Assembly (NCBI GenBank): GCA_947364365.1
Contig: CANASP010000001.1
Coordinates: 1 to 64,000, forward strand
From: an uncultured Alistipes sp.
GTDB lineage: Bacteria > Bacteroidota > Bacteroidia > Bacteroidales > Rikenellaceae
Length of the DNA stretch: 64,000 nucleotides
Reading direction: 5' to 3'
Part shown: positions 32,376 to 40,919 of the stretch, one piece after another
Layout of the letters: every line of letters begins with the position of its first letter
Position numbering within the stretch: the stretch's first letter is position 1
The notes under the pieces: generated by a model
What the model was told of the DNA's origin: nothing
Databases searched by the model: none
The model's input: only the letters and a program-made list of their open reading frames with translations
Position numbers and translations under genes: made by a program

Positions 32376-32867
32376 TTAAATCGCTCGTCTGAATAGTGTG
32401 GTGATAGGCCTCCGCCACGCGACGAGGAGAGCGGCGAGCAGCACCCAAAACCCGCGCAGGCGGAACCGCTGCCACCCGGTCAGCGGGCGGGGCACCTCTA
32501 CCGTATAAGTGCGGTAGAAACTACGATAAGTAGTGCTGTCGCGGTGAATTATAGGCAGTTCGAAATCGACCTTGAACGATACGTCTTTGTTCTCCAGCGA
32601 GTGGAGAAGCGACCCGTCGGGGGTGATCCGCGCCTCCGACTGGGCGACCGACGTTTCCAGCCGCGAGACGGTGTCGCGCACGGTCTGCCGGACGACTTCC
32701 ACCGGCACGGCGACCTCCACCGTGTCATGCACGTACTCGACGCGCTCGCGTACCTCCACGCGCACACTGTCGCGCGAGCCGGTCGCCAGGTGGCGACAGG
32801 GGCAGCAGCCGGAGACCAGCGCCCCGGCCACCGCGGCCGCGATCAGAAGGAGTGCCGCGCGCTTCAT
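32376..32867 (-). CDS. Predicted unimolecular spanin (lipoprotein with C-terminal membrane segment)
   Basis: 163 aa. The N-terminal lipoprotein signal (residues 1-20, LVSG then Cys21) would anchor it in the outer membrane. The middle (31-130) is beta/coil rich with repeated VEV and TVRDTVSRLETSVAQSEA stretches. Residues 139-151 (GFWVLLAALLVAW) form one membrane helix followed by a short basic tail WRRPITTLFRRAI, expected in the cytoplasm. Outer-membrane lipid plus inner-membrane helix in one chain is the layout of u-spanins such as T1 gp11, which fuse the two membranes at the end of lysis. It is the last gene of the lysis end, two genes after the endolysin. No sequence match is claimed. Confidence 0.62.
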   Translation of the reverse strand: MKRAALLLIAAAVAGALVSGCCPCRHLATGSRDSVRVEVRERVEYVHDTVEVAVPVEVVRQTVRDTVSRLETSVAQSEARITPDGSLLHSLENKDVSFKVDFELPIIHRDSTTYRSFYRTYTVEVPRPLTGWQRFRLRGFWVLLAALLVAWRRPITTLFRRAI

Positions 32868-33166
32868 ACCTCGATGTCGATTGTTCGCCAGTCGTCGGCG
32901 AAGATGTCTTCCCACGAGGGCAGGTAGCTCGTCGCGTAGGCTTCGGCACCCCAGTTGCCCACCCGCATGATGAGGACCTGGTCGTGGTAGGAGACCGTGC
33001 CCGTGAGCATCTTTTTCGCCGCCTCCGGCAGACTCGTCATACGCGGCACGACCTCGGCCGGAACCGTCTGCGGAATCTGTTTCACGATGCAAGTGCCCCC
33101 GGCCCACGCTTCGCGGGCGAGGATTTCGCCATTGTTCAGGCGGTCGATGATTTCTGCGAATTTCAT
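32864..33166 (-). CDS. DUF2829-like protein (Tad2 anti-Thoeris family candidate)
   Basis: 100 aa. N-terminal FAEIIDRLNNGEILAREAWAGG resembles the DUF2829 start (F-x-E-x-L-x-x-L-x-x-G-x-x-x-x-R-x-x-W-x-G), and the end WEDIFADDWRTIDI resembles its Q/S-T-D-L-L-A-E-D-W finish. Members of this family include Tad2, a phage protein that traps the cyclic ADP-ribose signal of Thoeris defence. The middle is longer than in short Tad2 forms (PRMTSLPEAAKKMLTG). Overlaps the spanin gene by 4 bases and follows the endolysin. Family assignment is by eye. Confidence 0.6.
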   Translation of the reverse strand: MKFAEIIDRLNNGEILAREAWAGGTCIVKQIPQTVPAEVVPRMTSLPEAAKKMLTGTVSYHDQVLIMRVGNWGAEAYATSYLPSWEDIFADDWRTIDIEV

Positions 33167-33211
33167 AGTTGGTTTCTTGGTTAGTTACATAGTTAGTTAC
33201 TTGGTTGGTCG

Positions 33212-33700
33212 TTATACCGTCATCGCGGCGTATCCCTTCTCGCCGGCCCGCTTCGACAGCATCTGCCGCCGCTGCCCGCCCTGGGTGTTCTTGTATCCGA
33301 GGTGTATCCATCGGGGCACGCCGTTTGCGTCCTCGTCCTCGGAGATCAGCTGGTCGAACGGCTTCCCCTTGAGGTACTCGCGGCAGAAGGCCTTGAACTC
33401 GGCCAGGCGTCCGTTGGCCGGCACCAGGTCGAGAGCGAAGCCGACGCAGTGCGCCGACGTGTCTACGCCGCCTACGGCCTTGTTGAGCCTGAAACCTCGA
33501 TAACCCGAGGAGACGTTCAGCGCCGGGGTGCCGTACTTCTCGTGCGCGCAGCGTATCGCCCACGCTTCGCGCAGGGGGTCCGCAAGCACCGCGACCATCA
33601 TTTCGAGGTTCGCACGATGCGCCGCCGTCGGTGTGTTCTTGATGCCCATTCGCTGGGCCGTCGCAGAGCGCGTGAGCTCTGCCATCGTAAAGTGTTTCAT
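33212..33700 (-). CDS. Peptidase M15 endolysin (D-Ala-D-Ala/L-Ala-D-Glu peptidase type)
   Basis: 162 aa zinc peptidase that cuts the peptide part of the cell wall. The start MKHFTMAELTRSATAQRMGI is common in Bacteroidetes phage M15 proteins. Zinc ligands fit SAHCVGFALDLV (His84, Asp91) and the second His in WIHLGY (His133). NVSSGYRGFRLN is the substrate-side motif. No signal peptide, so it needs a holin; the upstream 202-aa protein with one membrane segment is a candidate. Part of the lysis end with DUF2829 and the spanin. Confidence 0.87.
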   Translation of the reverse strand: MKHFTMAELTRSATAQRMGIKNTPTAAHRANLEMMVAVLADPLREAWAIRCAHEKYGTPALNVSSGYRGFRLNKAVGGVDTSAHCVGFALDLVPANGRLAEFKAFCREYLKGKPFDQLISEDEDANGVPRWIHLGYKNTQGGQRRQMLSKRAGEKGYAAMTV

Positions 33701-33704
33701 TGGT

Positions 33705-34313
33705 CTATTCGTTTAACCGGTGATAGAAATCGAGCTTGATGTCGTCGTAGGCCATCGAGACGTTGGTGTGCGCGCGGCCGTTGTTCTCGCCCGCCTCGTG
33801 GTAGATTTCCGCCTCGAAGACACGGGCGATCTGCTCGACCCACTCGACATTGGTGTAGGCGCTCAAGCGCCGGCCGCGGTAGCAGAAGTTGTCCAGTCGC
33901 GAGTTGCGATCTTCGTGGAGGTTGTGGAGCAGCGTCCGGATCTTCGTTGCCGTGGCCTCCCTATCGGCGATGTGGTTCTCCTGCCGCACGGTGCAGATCA
34001 TGCGGCACACCTGTAATTTCGATAACTCGAAGAGCGCCGAGGTGATCACCTTCACCCGGGCGAGCGTCTCGGGGCGCAACCCCTCGGAGATGTCCGTGAG
34101 TTTCTCGTTCTGTGCCCGTGTCTCCGTCAGCAGCTCGGCCATGACCTCGTCCGTGCGCTTGATCGTCGTCGCGACCATCGACCGGAAGAGGCTGACCACC
34201 GTCGTGAGCATCGCCACCCCGAAGAGGACGAAGGCCGCGGCGGCGATGGCGAGCATCCCGTACTCGCTCACGCCACGTGCTACCGTGGTGATCTGTTCTG
34301 CGTCTACACCCAT
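33705..34313 (-). CDS. Phage membrane protein, possible holin or lysis helper
   Basis: 202 aa. One strong hydrophobic stretch at residues 20-45 (MLAIAAAAFVLFGVAMLTTVVSLF), then a long helical region (TTIKRTDEVMAELLTETRAQNEKL) and a soluble domain with ICTVRQENHIADREATATKIRTLLHNLHEDRNSRLDNFCYRGRRL. The position just upstream of the endolysin suggests a holin-like or connector role, but it is larger than usual holins. No domain recognised. Confidence 0.6.
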   Translation of the reverse strand: MGVDAEQITTVARGVSEYGMLAIAAAAFVLFGVAMLTTVVSLFRSMVATTIKRTDEVMAELLTETRAQNEKLTDISEGLRPETLARVKVITSALFELSKLQVCRMICTVRQENHIADREATATKIRTLLHNLHEDRNSRLDNFCYRGRRLSAYTNVEWVEQIARVFEAEIYHEAGENNGRAHTNVSMAYDDIKLDFYHRLNE

Positions 34314-34319
34314 AGCGCG

Positions 34320-34883
34320 TTACTTGTTTTGCTTGTGCGCAATTTCCGCCACCCAGGCGAAGAGCTGCTGGTTGTCGATGGGCTTGACCTCCTCGCCGTC
34401 GCGGGGAGCCTCCTCGCCGTCGCGCGGGGGCTTCTGACTTCCGCCGACGGGCAGCACGGCGGCGATCGCCGGGAGATGGTCGCGCAGGGGATACTCGCAG
34501 ACGTCGTACTCCTTGGTCTCGGCGGCGCGACGGCGTGCCGCCACGTAGTCGGCCGTCACCTTGTCGTACTCCTCGCGGAAGGCGGGGAAGTCGGCGTCGG
34601 CCTTGAGCTCCTCGATTTTCCGCAGCTGCTCCTCCGTGAGCTGCTCGTCCGTTGCGGGCTTCTCGACCGCCGCGGCGAACTTCTCCAGCCGCTCGTCGAA
34701 GCCCTCGGGCTTGAGCTTCTGTAGCACCTCGGCCATCTCCTCCTCGAAGGCCCTGGCGACGCTGCCGTAGGCCACTACGTCGAGCGTTACGGTCGTGCGG
34801 ACTGCCGCGTCGAGCTCGGCGAGCGGCACGAGAGCCAGGATGTCTCGGCGAACAAGCGCCTCGTCTACTTTCATCTTCGCCAT
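34320..34883 (-). CDS. Phage protein of unknown function, helical
   Basis: 187 aa, strongly charged and predicted helical (EEEMAEVLQKLKPEGFDERLEKFAAAVEKP), with a short direct repeat PPRDGEEAPRDGEE around residue 155. An alternative start lies three codons in (MKVDEAL). It lies between a 76-aa protein and the membrane protein, 4 and 7 bases apart, so in one operon. Possibly a tail-tip or fibre-assembly factor by position only. Confidence 0.6.
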   Translation of the reverse strand: MAKMKVDEALVRRDILALVPLAELDAAVRTTVTLDVVAYGSVARAFEEEMAEVLQKLKPEGFDERLEKFAAAVEKPATDEQLTEEQLRKIEELKADADFPAFREEYDKVTADYVAARRRAAETKEYDVCEYPLRDHLPAIAAVLPVGGSQKPPRDGEEAPRDGEEVKPIDNQQLFAWVAEIAHKQNK

Positions 34884-34886
34884 GGC

Positions 34887-35117
34887 CTACTCCTCCGTTA
34901 TGTTTGCGAACATCTTCCGGACGAGGGCGACGTTTGCCTCGACGCCCTCGCCGCCGTTGAGCTGAATACTCACGCCGTACTCGTGGATAGAGGCGTTGCC
35001 GACGGCATTGCCGTTGTCGTCTCTGATTTCGAAAGTCGAGGCCGTGATGACCGTCGTGGGGTCGCCGTCGGGCGTGAAGTCGCGCCGCAGCGATTCGGTA
35101 GTTTGAACAAGTTTCAT
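34887..35117 (-). CDS. Small phage protein of unknown function
   Basis: 76 aa, beta-rich (TTVITASTFEIRDDNGNAVGNASIHEYGVSIQLNGG), no membrane segment, no Cys. Could be a small tail or neck protein; position is between the 428-aa structural protein (43 bases away) and the 187-aa protein. Not recognised. Confidence 0.55.
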   Translation of the reverse strand: MKLVQTTESLRRDFTPDGDPTTVITASTFEIRDDNGNAVGNASIHEYGVSIQLNGGEGVEANVALVRKMFANITEE

Positions 35118-35159
35118 AATATTTTGTTTTAAAGTGTTTTATAAGAATTTAATGGTCGT

Positions 35160-36446
35160 TTACAGTGCCGGGATCGGCTCGATCGGCTCGATCGGCTCAA
35201 GGCCGCCACCGCCGAGCGTGGAGCTGCCGTTTTTGATGCGCAGCATCGGCGCGCCGCCTAACAGCGCGTTGTTGTAGTAGAAGTTGATGTTCATGTCGGC
35301 CTCGGCCTCGCCCGACGGAATCACGACACCGCCGGCAGCGTTGCGGTAGGCGGCGGCCGTGAGGTTGAACCCCGCGTATTTCGTCTCGCCGGGCGCGACG
35401 CGCAGCTGCGTCGTGGCGGTCGCCGTGCCGAGATTTCCCGACATCTCCATCTCATACATCTCCGAGGGGCTGTAGCGCGACGGCTCGGCCGTCGTTATGA
35501 GCGTCGGATAGGCCGACACGGCGAGCGAGAGCCGCGTGGCCGTGAATGCCACCTCCTCGTTGTTGGTGATGCGGGCGACCAGGGCGATGTCGCCCGTCGT
35601 GCCGACGCCGAAGCGCGCGTTCTTCGTGCCGTCGATATTCAGCGGCCCGTTGTATGTCTTCACGAGCTCGAAGATGTTTTTGCCCGCCTCGATGCGGCGG
35701 GTGATATAGACGAACTCGAAATCGACCGAGATGCCGCTGCGGATGGTTACCGTCCCCGTGAGCGCGTCATCGGAGGGCAGCGAGACGTACTGCCCTACGA
35801 CGTCGATGTCGTCGAACGACGTCTTTTTGGCCGAGAATCCGCATAGCATGTACTCGATCGTGCGGGGCGTCGCGCCGACCTCCTGCCGCGTGAGCTCGAC
35901 CACGGGGTCGCCGCCTTCGGCGAAAGTGCGCTCGCCGGTCTTGACCCGGCGGCTCTTCAGGCCGTTGGAAAGCGTCTCGAAGAGCACGACGCACGGATAG
36001 TAGTTGGCGAGCGCGGGGAACTCGCCCAGCGTGAGGTCGTTTATCCACGCTGGCTTCTGGTTTCGAAAATAAATATCCTTCTTTGCCGTCACGGCCGACA
36101 GCGAGAAATCGCCGATGCCCGACATCGGCGGCTGGGCGTTGTGCTCGTAGCCGATGAAGTCGTTCATGCGCTTCCACCAGTCGCCGTCGGGCTTGAGATA
36201 CGTCACGCCCTGCACGAGGTCGGCGGCGTTGTTCGCAAAATTGAACTGAAAACCATAATTGGCCGCCTTGCGTTCGGCCTCCGACACCTCGCCGACATTC
36301 GCGTGGCGTATCGGCTTATCGCGCGCATTTCGGTTAATATTCGCGCTGTTAGCCAGGCTTCCGAGGTCCTGCGACGCGTCGCCCAGCGTCTGCTGAATGT
36401 CATAGATGCTCACCGGTGCGGTGATTCTTCCGTCGTTGTGTCCCAT
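35160..36446 (-). CDS. Phage structural protein, probably tail/fibre associated
   Basis: 428 aa. Rich in beta-type stretches and Asn/Gly turns (NFANNAADLVQGVTYLKPDGDWWKRMNDFIGYEHNAQPP). It lacks transmembrane segments and ends in a low-complexity tail with three repeats of PIEP. Follows the large fibre gene by 4 bases, a position often used by a second fibre, a fibre-network protein or a base-plate decoration. No domain recognised. Confidence 0.6.
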   Translation of the reverse strand: MGHNDGRITAPVSIYDIQQTLGDASQDLGSLANSANINRNARDKPIRHANVGEVSEAERKAANYGFQFNFANNAADLVQGVTYLKPDGDWWKRMNDFIGYEHNAQPPMSGIGDFSLSAVTAKKDIYFRNQKPAWINDLTLGEFPALANYYPCVVLFETLSNGLKSRRVKTGERTFAEGGDPVVELTRQEVGATPRTIEYMLCGFSAKKTSFDDIDVVGQYVSLPSDDALTGTVTIRSGISVDFEFVYITRRIEAGKNIFELVKTYNGPLNIDGTKNARFGVGTTGDIALVARITNNEEVAFTATRLSLAVSAYPTLITTAEPSRYSPSEMYEMEMSGNLGTATATTQLRVAPGETKYAGFNLTAAAYRNAAGGVVIPSGEAEADMNINFYYNNALLGGAPMLRIKNGSSTLGGGGLEPIEPIEPIPAL

Positions 36447-36450
36447 GTCG

Positions 36451-39400
36451 TTACGCTGCTATCTGCTTGAGTTGTTGCTTCAGTTCGCGGTTCTCGCGCT
36501 CGAGCTCGAGGATGCGCCGTTCGTGGTCGACGACGCGGCGGGCTACCGCAATCGAGGCCACCAAGCCGAGTTTGTCGTAATGCAATGCCAGGTAGCCCGC
36601 GCGGTTCCGCATCACGCTCTCGGGAATAATCGCCTCCCAGTATTGGGCGACGGAGCCGATGTCGACGCCCGTGCCGTCCTTCCACCGATATATGATCGAG
36701 GGTGCGTCGGCGATCTGCTCGACGGTGAGCGAGGTATTGCGCAGCACGTCCTTGAGGCGGATGTCCGAATCGCCGGGAGACCCTTTCGACGAGACATAGC
36801 CTTCTGCCCACAGCCCCTTCGCCGTGTGCAGCGTGCCGTCGCTCTCGAAGTAGAACTTGGCTACGCCGCCGAAGGCGAAGCGCAGGAGCGTACCCGTGTT
36901 GAGCAGCTCGGCCGCGAACAGCCGGTTCGCTCCCGTCGCCGGCCACGAGGCGCCGTGGCGGTATGCGAGCAGCAGCGGCGTCTGCGCCGTGTTGTTGGTG
37001 ATGCCCACGGACAAGGCACCAACGCCGTTGTCCCATGAGGCTCCGGCGTATCCTTCCGTTCGAAAATATCCTCCGGCATCGCCGTCGGTGAAGATCACCC
37101 CGCGGACGTGCAGTTTGTACGCGGCGGAGGACCTGCCTATCGCCACACCGCCGTATCCGTTTTGCAGGACAAGGGGGCGGCCGGTATTGCTCGACGAGTC
37201 GGTGACGTAGATGTGGGCATAGTCGGTTGTCGCCACGGCTCCCTGGATGTAGAGCAGCGCCGCGCTGCCGCTCGTCGCGACCTGGAGCAATCCCGTCGTG
37301 CGAATATCTCCGGCGACATCCAGCTTGCAGGTGGGCGCTCTGCCGATGCCGAAATTCCCACCGTTTTCGAGAGCTATGATATTACTTGTCGCGCCGAAGC
37401 CGGCAAGGCCGCCGCCGCGGTGGTTGAGATATAAATTTCGGGTGAAACAGTTGATCTCGTTAGTTCGATGTATGGCAATACCGCCGGCGATGCCGATCAT
37501 GTCGCCGCTGACGTCCGCCGTACCGTCGAACGTCTGCCCCCACAGCGAGCGTGCCGTCGCGAGCTTCGAGGTCGACGCGACGTTGTCGGTGATGTACGCC
37601 ACCGTTTTCCATGCCCCCCACTTTGTGTTGTCGCCGTTGCAGCCGCGCACTTGCATCCAACCGCTTGCCGATACGGCAATCTGCGCCATCCATGATTTGC
37701 CGTTGTCCCAATCGAAGTGCAGGATGTGCGCATCGCCGAGCGTGGGCTTCCCCTCGGTCATGGAGGAGGTGGCGAGAAACGTGTGTATTCCAGCCGTATC
37801 ACCGAAATTAAGGTTGGCCGACGTGCGTCTGTGGTTGTAGTCGTGATAGGCGGGATCGCGCACGCATTGGGCGGTGACGTAACCATTGTGCACGCCGTCG
37901 AGCATGTCGGCGTCGAGGCCCGAGTCGGCGCCGTCGTTGGCGGAGTGCCAGATGGTTCCGCCGGAATAAAACAGGTTGCCATCGTCTTTTATTCCGAAAT
38001 ACCATCCTTTGGCGTAGTTGAACAGGTTCGTGCCATAAGTAGTGTGGTACCCCATCCATCCCTTGTCCGTACTGCCCACGCGGAAGCGAATACCCACATC
38101 TGTCGTGGCGTCGGTCGCGATGTTAAGCGGCCCCGTAGCCGTGCCATTTCGTATCGTACCGCCCGTGAGGGGAAGGTAGGCTGTGCTATCCACCGTACCG
38201 TCGGCCTTGAGGAACTGCGCGGCGGTGCCGCCGTATACGACGAAGGATTTTGCACGCAGCGACGCATGGCCGCCGCGCGTGCCGTCTCCGAGCACGTATT
38301 GCGCGATTGATCCAGACCCCGACGCCAGCTGGTAGTTAAGCCACAACGTAGCACCGTTACCAGGCGAGGAGGCAAAGGTCACCTCGTTGCTTGAGTGCCG
38401 GAAGTCGTTCGGCATGTTGAGCCTTGCGTAGTGGCTGTCGAGCACCGAGGCGTAGTTGTTCGTGTCGAGGAGCGTGATCCACCCGCCCCACGCGCCGTTT
38501 CCGAACGTTCGATAGCTTATGTTCACGTAGCCGAAGTACGGATATGCCACCTGCGTGCGGTGGGCCGTCGCCGACACCGTGTTGTAGAACTTCGTATCGA
38601 AGAAGCGATAGCCGTTTATGCCAGTTGCGTACCCGATGATGTTGGGGTCGAGCGTCGTATCGGCCGCGCCGGCCGTCGTACTCGTATACGTGTACTTCGC
38701 ACGTTGCAGCTCCGTCATCGCAGCTTGGAGGTACCCCTGCCCGCTTACCCACGCTTGGCTGGCGACGGCGTTCCGCCCCTCGTCGATATAGACCGTGCCG
38801 TCGATAACCAGGCTCATCTTCCCGTCGTAGGGGGCGTTTTTCTTCAACTTGAAAGCGCAGTCGCCCGAGGCGTCCGTCCATTCGGCCACGGTGTCGCCGA
38901 GCGCGATTCCCCACGTGGTGATGCTCTGCGCGGCCTTGAGGCCCCCGTTCAGCGCATAGTAGGGCAATACGTTCGCCAGCGACTGGTGGGTGGTCAGATA
39001 GCCTTGATCTTTGACCCATTGCTGGGTCGCGTAGTCCGCGAGGTCTGGCTTGATCGCCGACATGGGGGTGTTTACCCACGTCCGACCGTTGTACTGGAGC
39101 ACGTCGCCGATGATCGGAGAGGTCAGCGTGACGTCGGTGAGCGCCGCGAGCGACGCGGCGCCGATCACACCTCCGCCGTCCGAGTTCGGGCCTTTCGACG
39201 ATACGAAGTCGTCGGAGAAGAAGCCCAGTTTGGCGCGTATCGCCCACACTGGCGCGGAGGCTGTGCCGATGTTCGCCTTCTCGAAAAGCTCGTCGAAGCG
39301 CGAGGCGTCGAGCTTCGCCGCCAACTGCGTCATGGTGGCATAACCGACCAGCGCATCCTGCGTGATGTATCCTTTGCCCGTCACCCAGCTTTCCGTGGCG

Positions 39401-40494
39401 TAGTCCGCCAGCGCTTCGGCCTTGAGGTAGCGGCCCTCCGCCCACGTCTGCGTGGCGTACTTGTTCGCCGTGAGGTAGTCGGCCAGGGCCTCGGTGTCGA
39501 GGCCGACGATCGACGCGAGTTGCGTGAGCGACCAATGTGTCGAACCAGCGCGACGCACGAGAATCTGGTCGGTGAGCGGCTTGAGATCCGCCGCATCTTC
39601 GACGTTGACCAGCCCGCCGAGCGTCGTGGCGCTGCCGGCGCCCACGCCGTCCGAGTTCGGGCCTTTCGACGATACGAAGTCATCGGAGAAGAAGCCCAGC
39701 TTGGCGCGGATCGCCCACACCGGGGCTGCCTCTGTGCCGATGTTCACCTTCTCGAAAAGCTCGTCGAAGCGCGCGGTGTCGAGTTTCGCCGCCAGCTGCG
39801 TCGTGGTGGCGTAGCTGTCGAGCGTTATGGTTGTGAGGTACCCCTGGCTCTTTACCCATTGCTGGGTTGCGTAGTCTGCCAACGACTGGTGCTCGGTGAG
39901 GAAGCCCTGTTTTTTTACCCACTCTTGCGTTGCATATCTTTCCAAATCACTGCTGCTTGCGCCTGCGATTTCGGATAGCGGGGTAGTCGTCCAATGCTCT
40001 GCCCCTTTCTGTTTTATCAGCACGATGGGCTCTGAATAGACTCGATCGGCCGAATCATCTACGTTGAGCAGGCTACCGAGGGTCCGCGACCCTCGGGGAT
40101 AGAATGCCAAGCTGGCAAGGTTGAATCGTTCTGCGTCGGACGGGCCGTCATATAGGCAGAATCCAGTCTCTGCGGGGATGCAGATTTCTCGTGTGCCCTT
40201 CTCAAAATCGGAGTCGGGTGTAATAATAGTCAACTTCCGAAGCAGCGGCCCGCGCCCAAGATAATGCTGAGACAAAGGAATCGGGACGACGAGCGTGGCT
40301 TCGTCGAGCAGACTGCAATTTTCATAGATTCCGCCGATACGGCTTGCCGTGAAGCGTTGGATCCCGCGCGTGTGGTATTGGATACGAAAATCGACTGTCG
40401 AGGGGATAGCGATTTTCTCCAGCTCGCCGGTGATTCCTCGCGTGTAAAACGACTCGCGGAGGATGAGATCGGATTGATAATTCCATCGCGTCAT
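36451..40494 (-). CDS. Large tail fibre with C-terminal S74 intramolecular chaperone
   Basis: 1347 aa. Residues 1-130 repeat the fold of the gene just upstream. Residues 150-560 hold repeated ATQxWVKxQGYLT / LADYATQ units and two near-identical blocks DELFEKxNIGT...FFSDDFVSSKGPNSDG. The middle is rich in Gly, Thr and Asn as in trimeric fibres. The C-terminal 110 residues are a peptidase-S74 chaperone: SDIRLKDV (about 1240, self-cleavage Ser), IIYRWKDG, VAQYWEAIIPE, LHYDKLGLVASIAVARRV and a final coiled coil LELERENRELKQQL. It probably binds the host surface. The start at 40494 overlaps the previous stop (ATGA). Confidence 0.88.
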   Translation of the reverse strand: MTRWNYQSDLILRESFYTRGITGELEKIAIPSTVDFRIQYHTRGIQRFTASRIGGIYENCSLLDEATLVVPIPLSQHYLGRGPLLRKLTIITPDSDFEKGTREICIPAETGFCLYDGPSDAERFNLASLAFYPRGSRTLGSLLNVDDSADRVYSEPIVLIKQKGAEHWTTTPLSEIAGASSSDLERYATQEWVKKQGFLTEHQSLADYATQQWVKSQGYLTTITLDSYATTTQLAAKLDTARFDELFEKVNIGTEAAPVWAIRAKLGFFSDDFVSSKGPNSDGVGAGSATTLGGLVNVEDAADLKPLTDQILVRRAGSTHWSLTQLASIVGLDTEALADYLTANKYATQTWAEGRYLKAEALADYATESWVTGKGYITQDALVGYATMTQLAAKLDASRFDELFEKANIGTASAPVWAIRAKLGFFSDDFVSSKGPNSDGGGVIGAASLAALTDVTLTSPIIGDVLQYNGRTWVNTPMSAIKPDLADYATQQWVKDQGYLTTHQSLANVLPYYALNGGLKAAQSITTWGIALGDTVAEWTDASGDCAFKLKKNAPYDGKMSLVIDGTVYIDEGRNAVASQAWVSGQGYLQAAMTELQRAKYTYTSTTAGAADTTLDPNIIGYATGINGYRFFDTKFYNTVSATAHRTQVAYPYFGYVNISYRTFGNGAWGGWITLLDTNNYASVLDSHYARLNMPNDFRHSSNEVTFASSPGNGATLWLNYQLASGSGSIAQYVLGDGTRGGHASLRAKSFVVYGGTAAQFLKADGTVDSTAYLPLTGGTIRNGTATGPLNIATDATTDVGIRFRVGSTDKGWMGYHTTYGTNLFNYAKGWYFGIKDDGNLFYSGGTIWHSANDGADSGLDADMLDGVHNGYVTAQCVRDPAYHDYNHRRTSANLNFGDTAGIHTFLATSSMTEGKPTLGDAHILHFDWDNGKSWMAQIAVSASGWMQVRGCNGDNTKWGAWKTVAYITDNVASTSKLATARSLWGQTFDGTADVSGDMIGIAGGIAIHRTNEINCFTRNLYLNHRGGGLAGFGATSNIIALENGGNFGIGRAPTCKLDVAGDIRTTGLLQVATSGSAALLYIQGAVATTDYAHIYVTDSSSNTGRPLVLQNGYGGVAIGRSSAAYKLHVRGVIFTDGDAGGYFRTEGYAGASWDNGVGALSVGITNNTAQTPLLLAYRHGASWPATGANRLFAAELLNTGTLLRFAFGGVAKFYFESDGTLHTAKGLWAEGYVSSKGSPGDSDIRLKDVLRNTSLTVEQIADAPSIIYRWKDGTGVDIGSVAQYWEAIIPESVMRNRAGYLALHYDKLGLVASIAVARRVVDHERRILELERENRELKQQLKQIAA
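39180..39342. repeat. Direct repeat inside the fibre gene, unit 1
   Basis: 163-bp segment about 90 percent identical by eye to 39651-39813 (offset 471). It encodes the DELFEKANIGTA...FFSDDFVSSKGPNSDG block. Confidence 0.85.
39651..39813. repeat. Direct repeat inside the fibre gene, unit 2
   Basis: Second copy of the 163-bp unit. Recombination between the two would remove 471 bp (157 codons) and keep the frame. Confidence 0.85.
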
Positions 40495-40919
40495 ATTCCC
40501 AGCTTCTGAAGATTCGGGATTACACACTCGTCAACAGACGGTCCGTCGAAATCCGATGCGCCGTCGTAAAGCTCAAGATTGGTTTTTGCCGGCACGGTTA
40601 TTTTCATGGCTTTGAGCGGCAGTATCGGAGCCGGAATTGTCATCGACAATTTACGTATCATGGGACCTATCCCGATAGGGGCCTCCGATAACGGGATGTA
40701 TACAGCGAGCGTATGGCTGTCTACTTTCGCGCAGTTTTTGTAGATGCCGCCAATGCGGCTTGCGACAAACGAGGTTCGCCCCTGGGTGTGATACGAGATC
40801 CGAAAGTCGATTGCATCTTCGGGGATGGACGTTTGCACTTTTAATCCGGCATCGTCCAATAAATAAAATACTTCGTGTCGGATAAGGTCCGACTGCCAGT
40901 TATATCTTGATGTCGTCAT
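40491..40919 (-). CDS. Phage protein paralogous to the fibre N-terminus
   Basis: 142 aa, all of it alignable to residues 1-130 of the fibre encoded next: both have YNWQSDL / WNYQSDL, DFRIxYHTxG, FxASRIGGIYxNC and a final ELYDG / CLYDG. Such an N-terminal domain probably docks to the tail tip; the free copy may be a short adaptor or the remains of a duplicated fibre. It overlaps its neighbours by 4 (fibre) and 20 bases. Confidence 0.75.
   Translation of the reverse strand: MTTSRYNWQSDLIRHEVFYLLDDAGLKVQTSIPEDAIDFRISYHTQGRTSFVASRIGGIYKNCAKVDSHTLAVYIPLSEAPIGIGPMIRKLSMTIPAPILPLKAMKITVPAKTNLELYDGASDFDGPSVDECVIPNLQKLGI

Noticed and set aside
39180..39813. Repeats in the fibre gene as a CRISPR array
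   Set aside because: Units are 163 bp, in frame and coding, with no short repeats or regular spacers. No CRISPR array was seen anywhere in the window.
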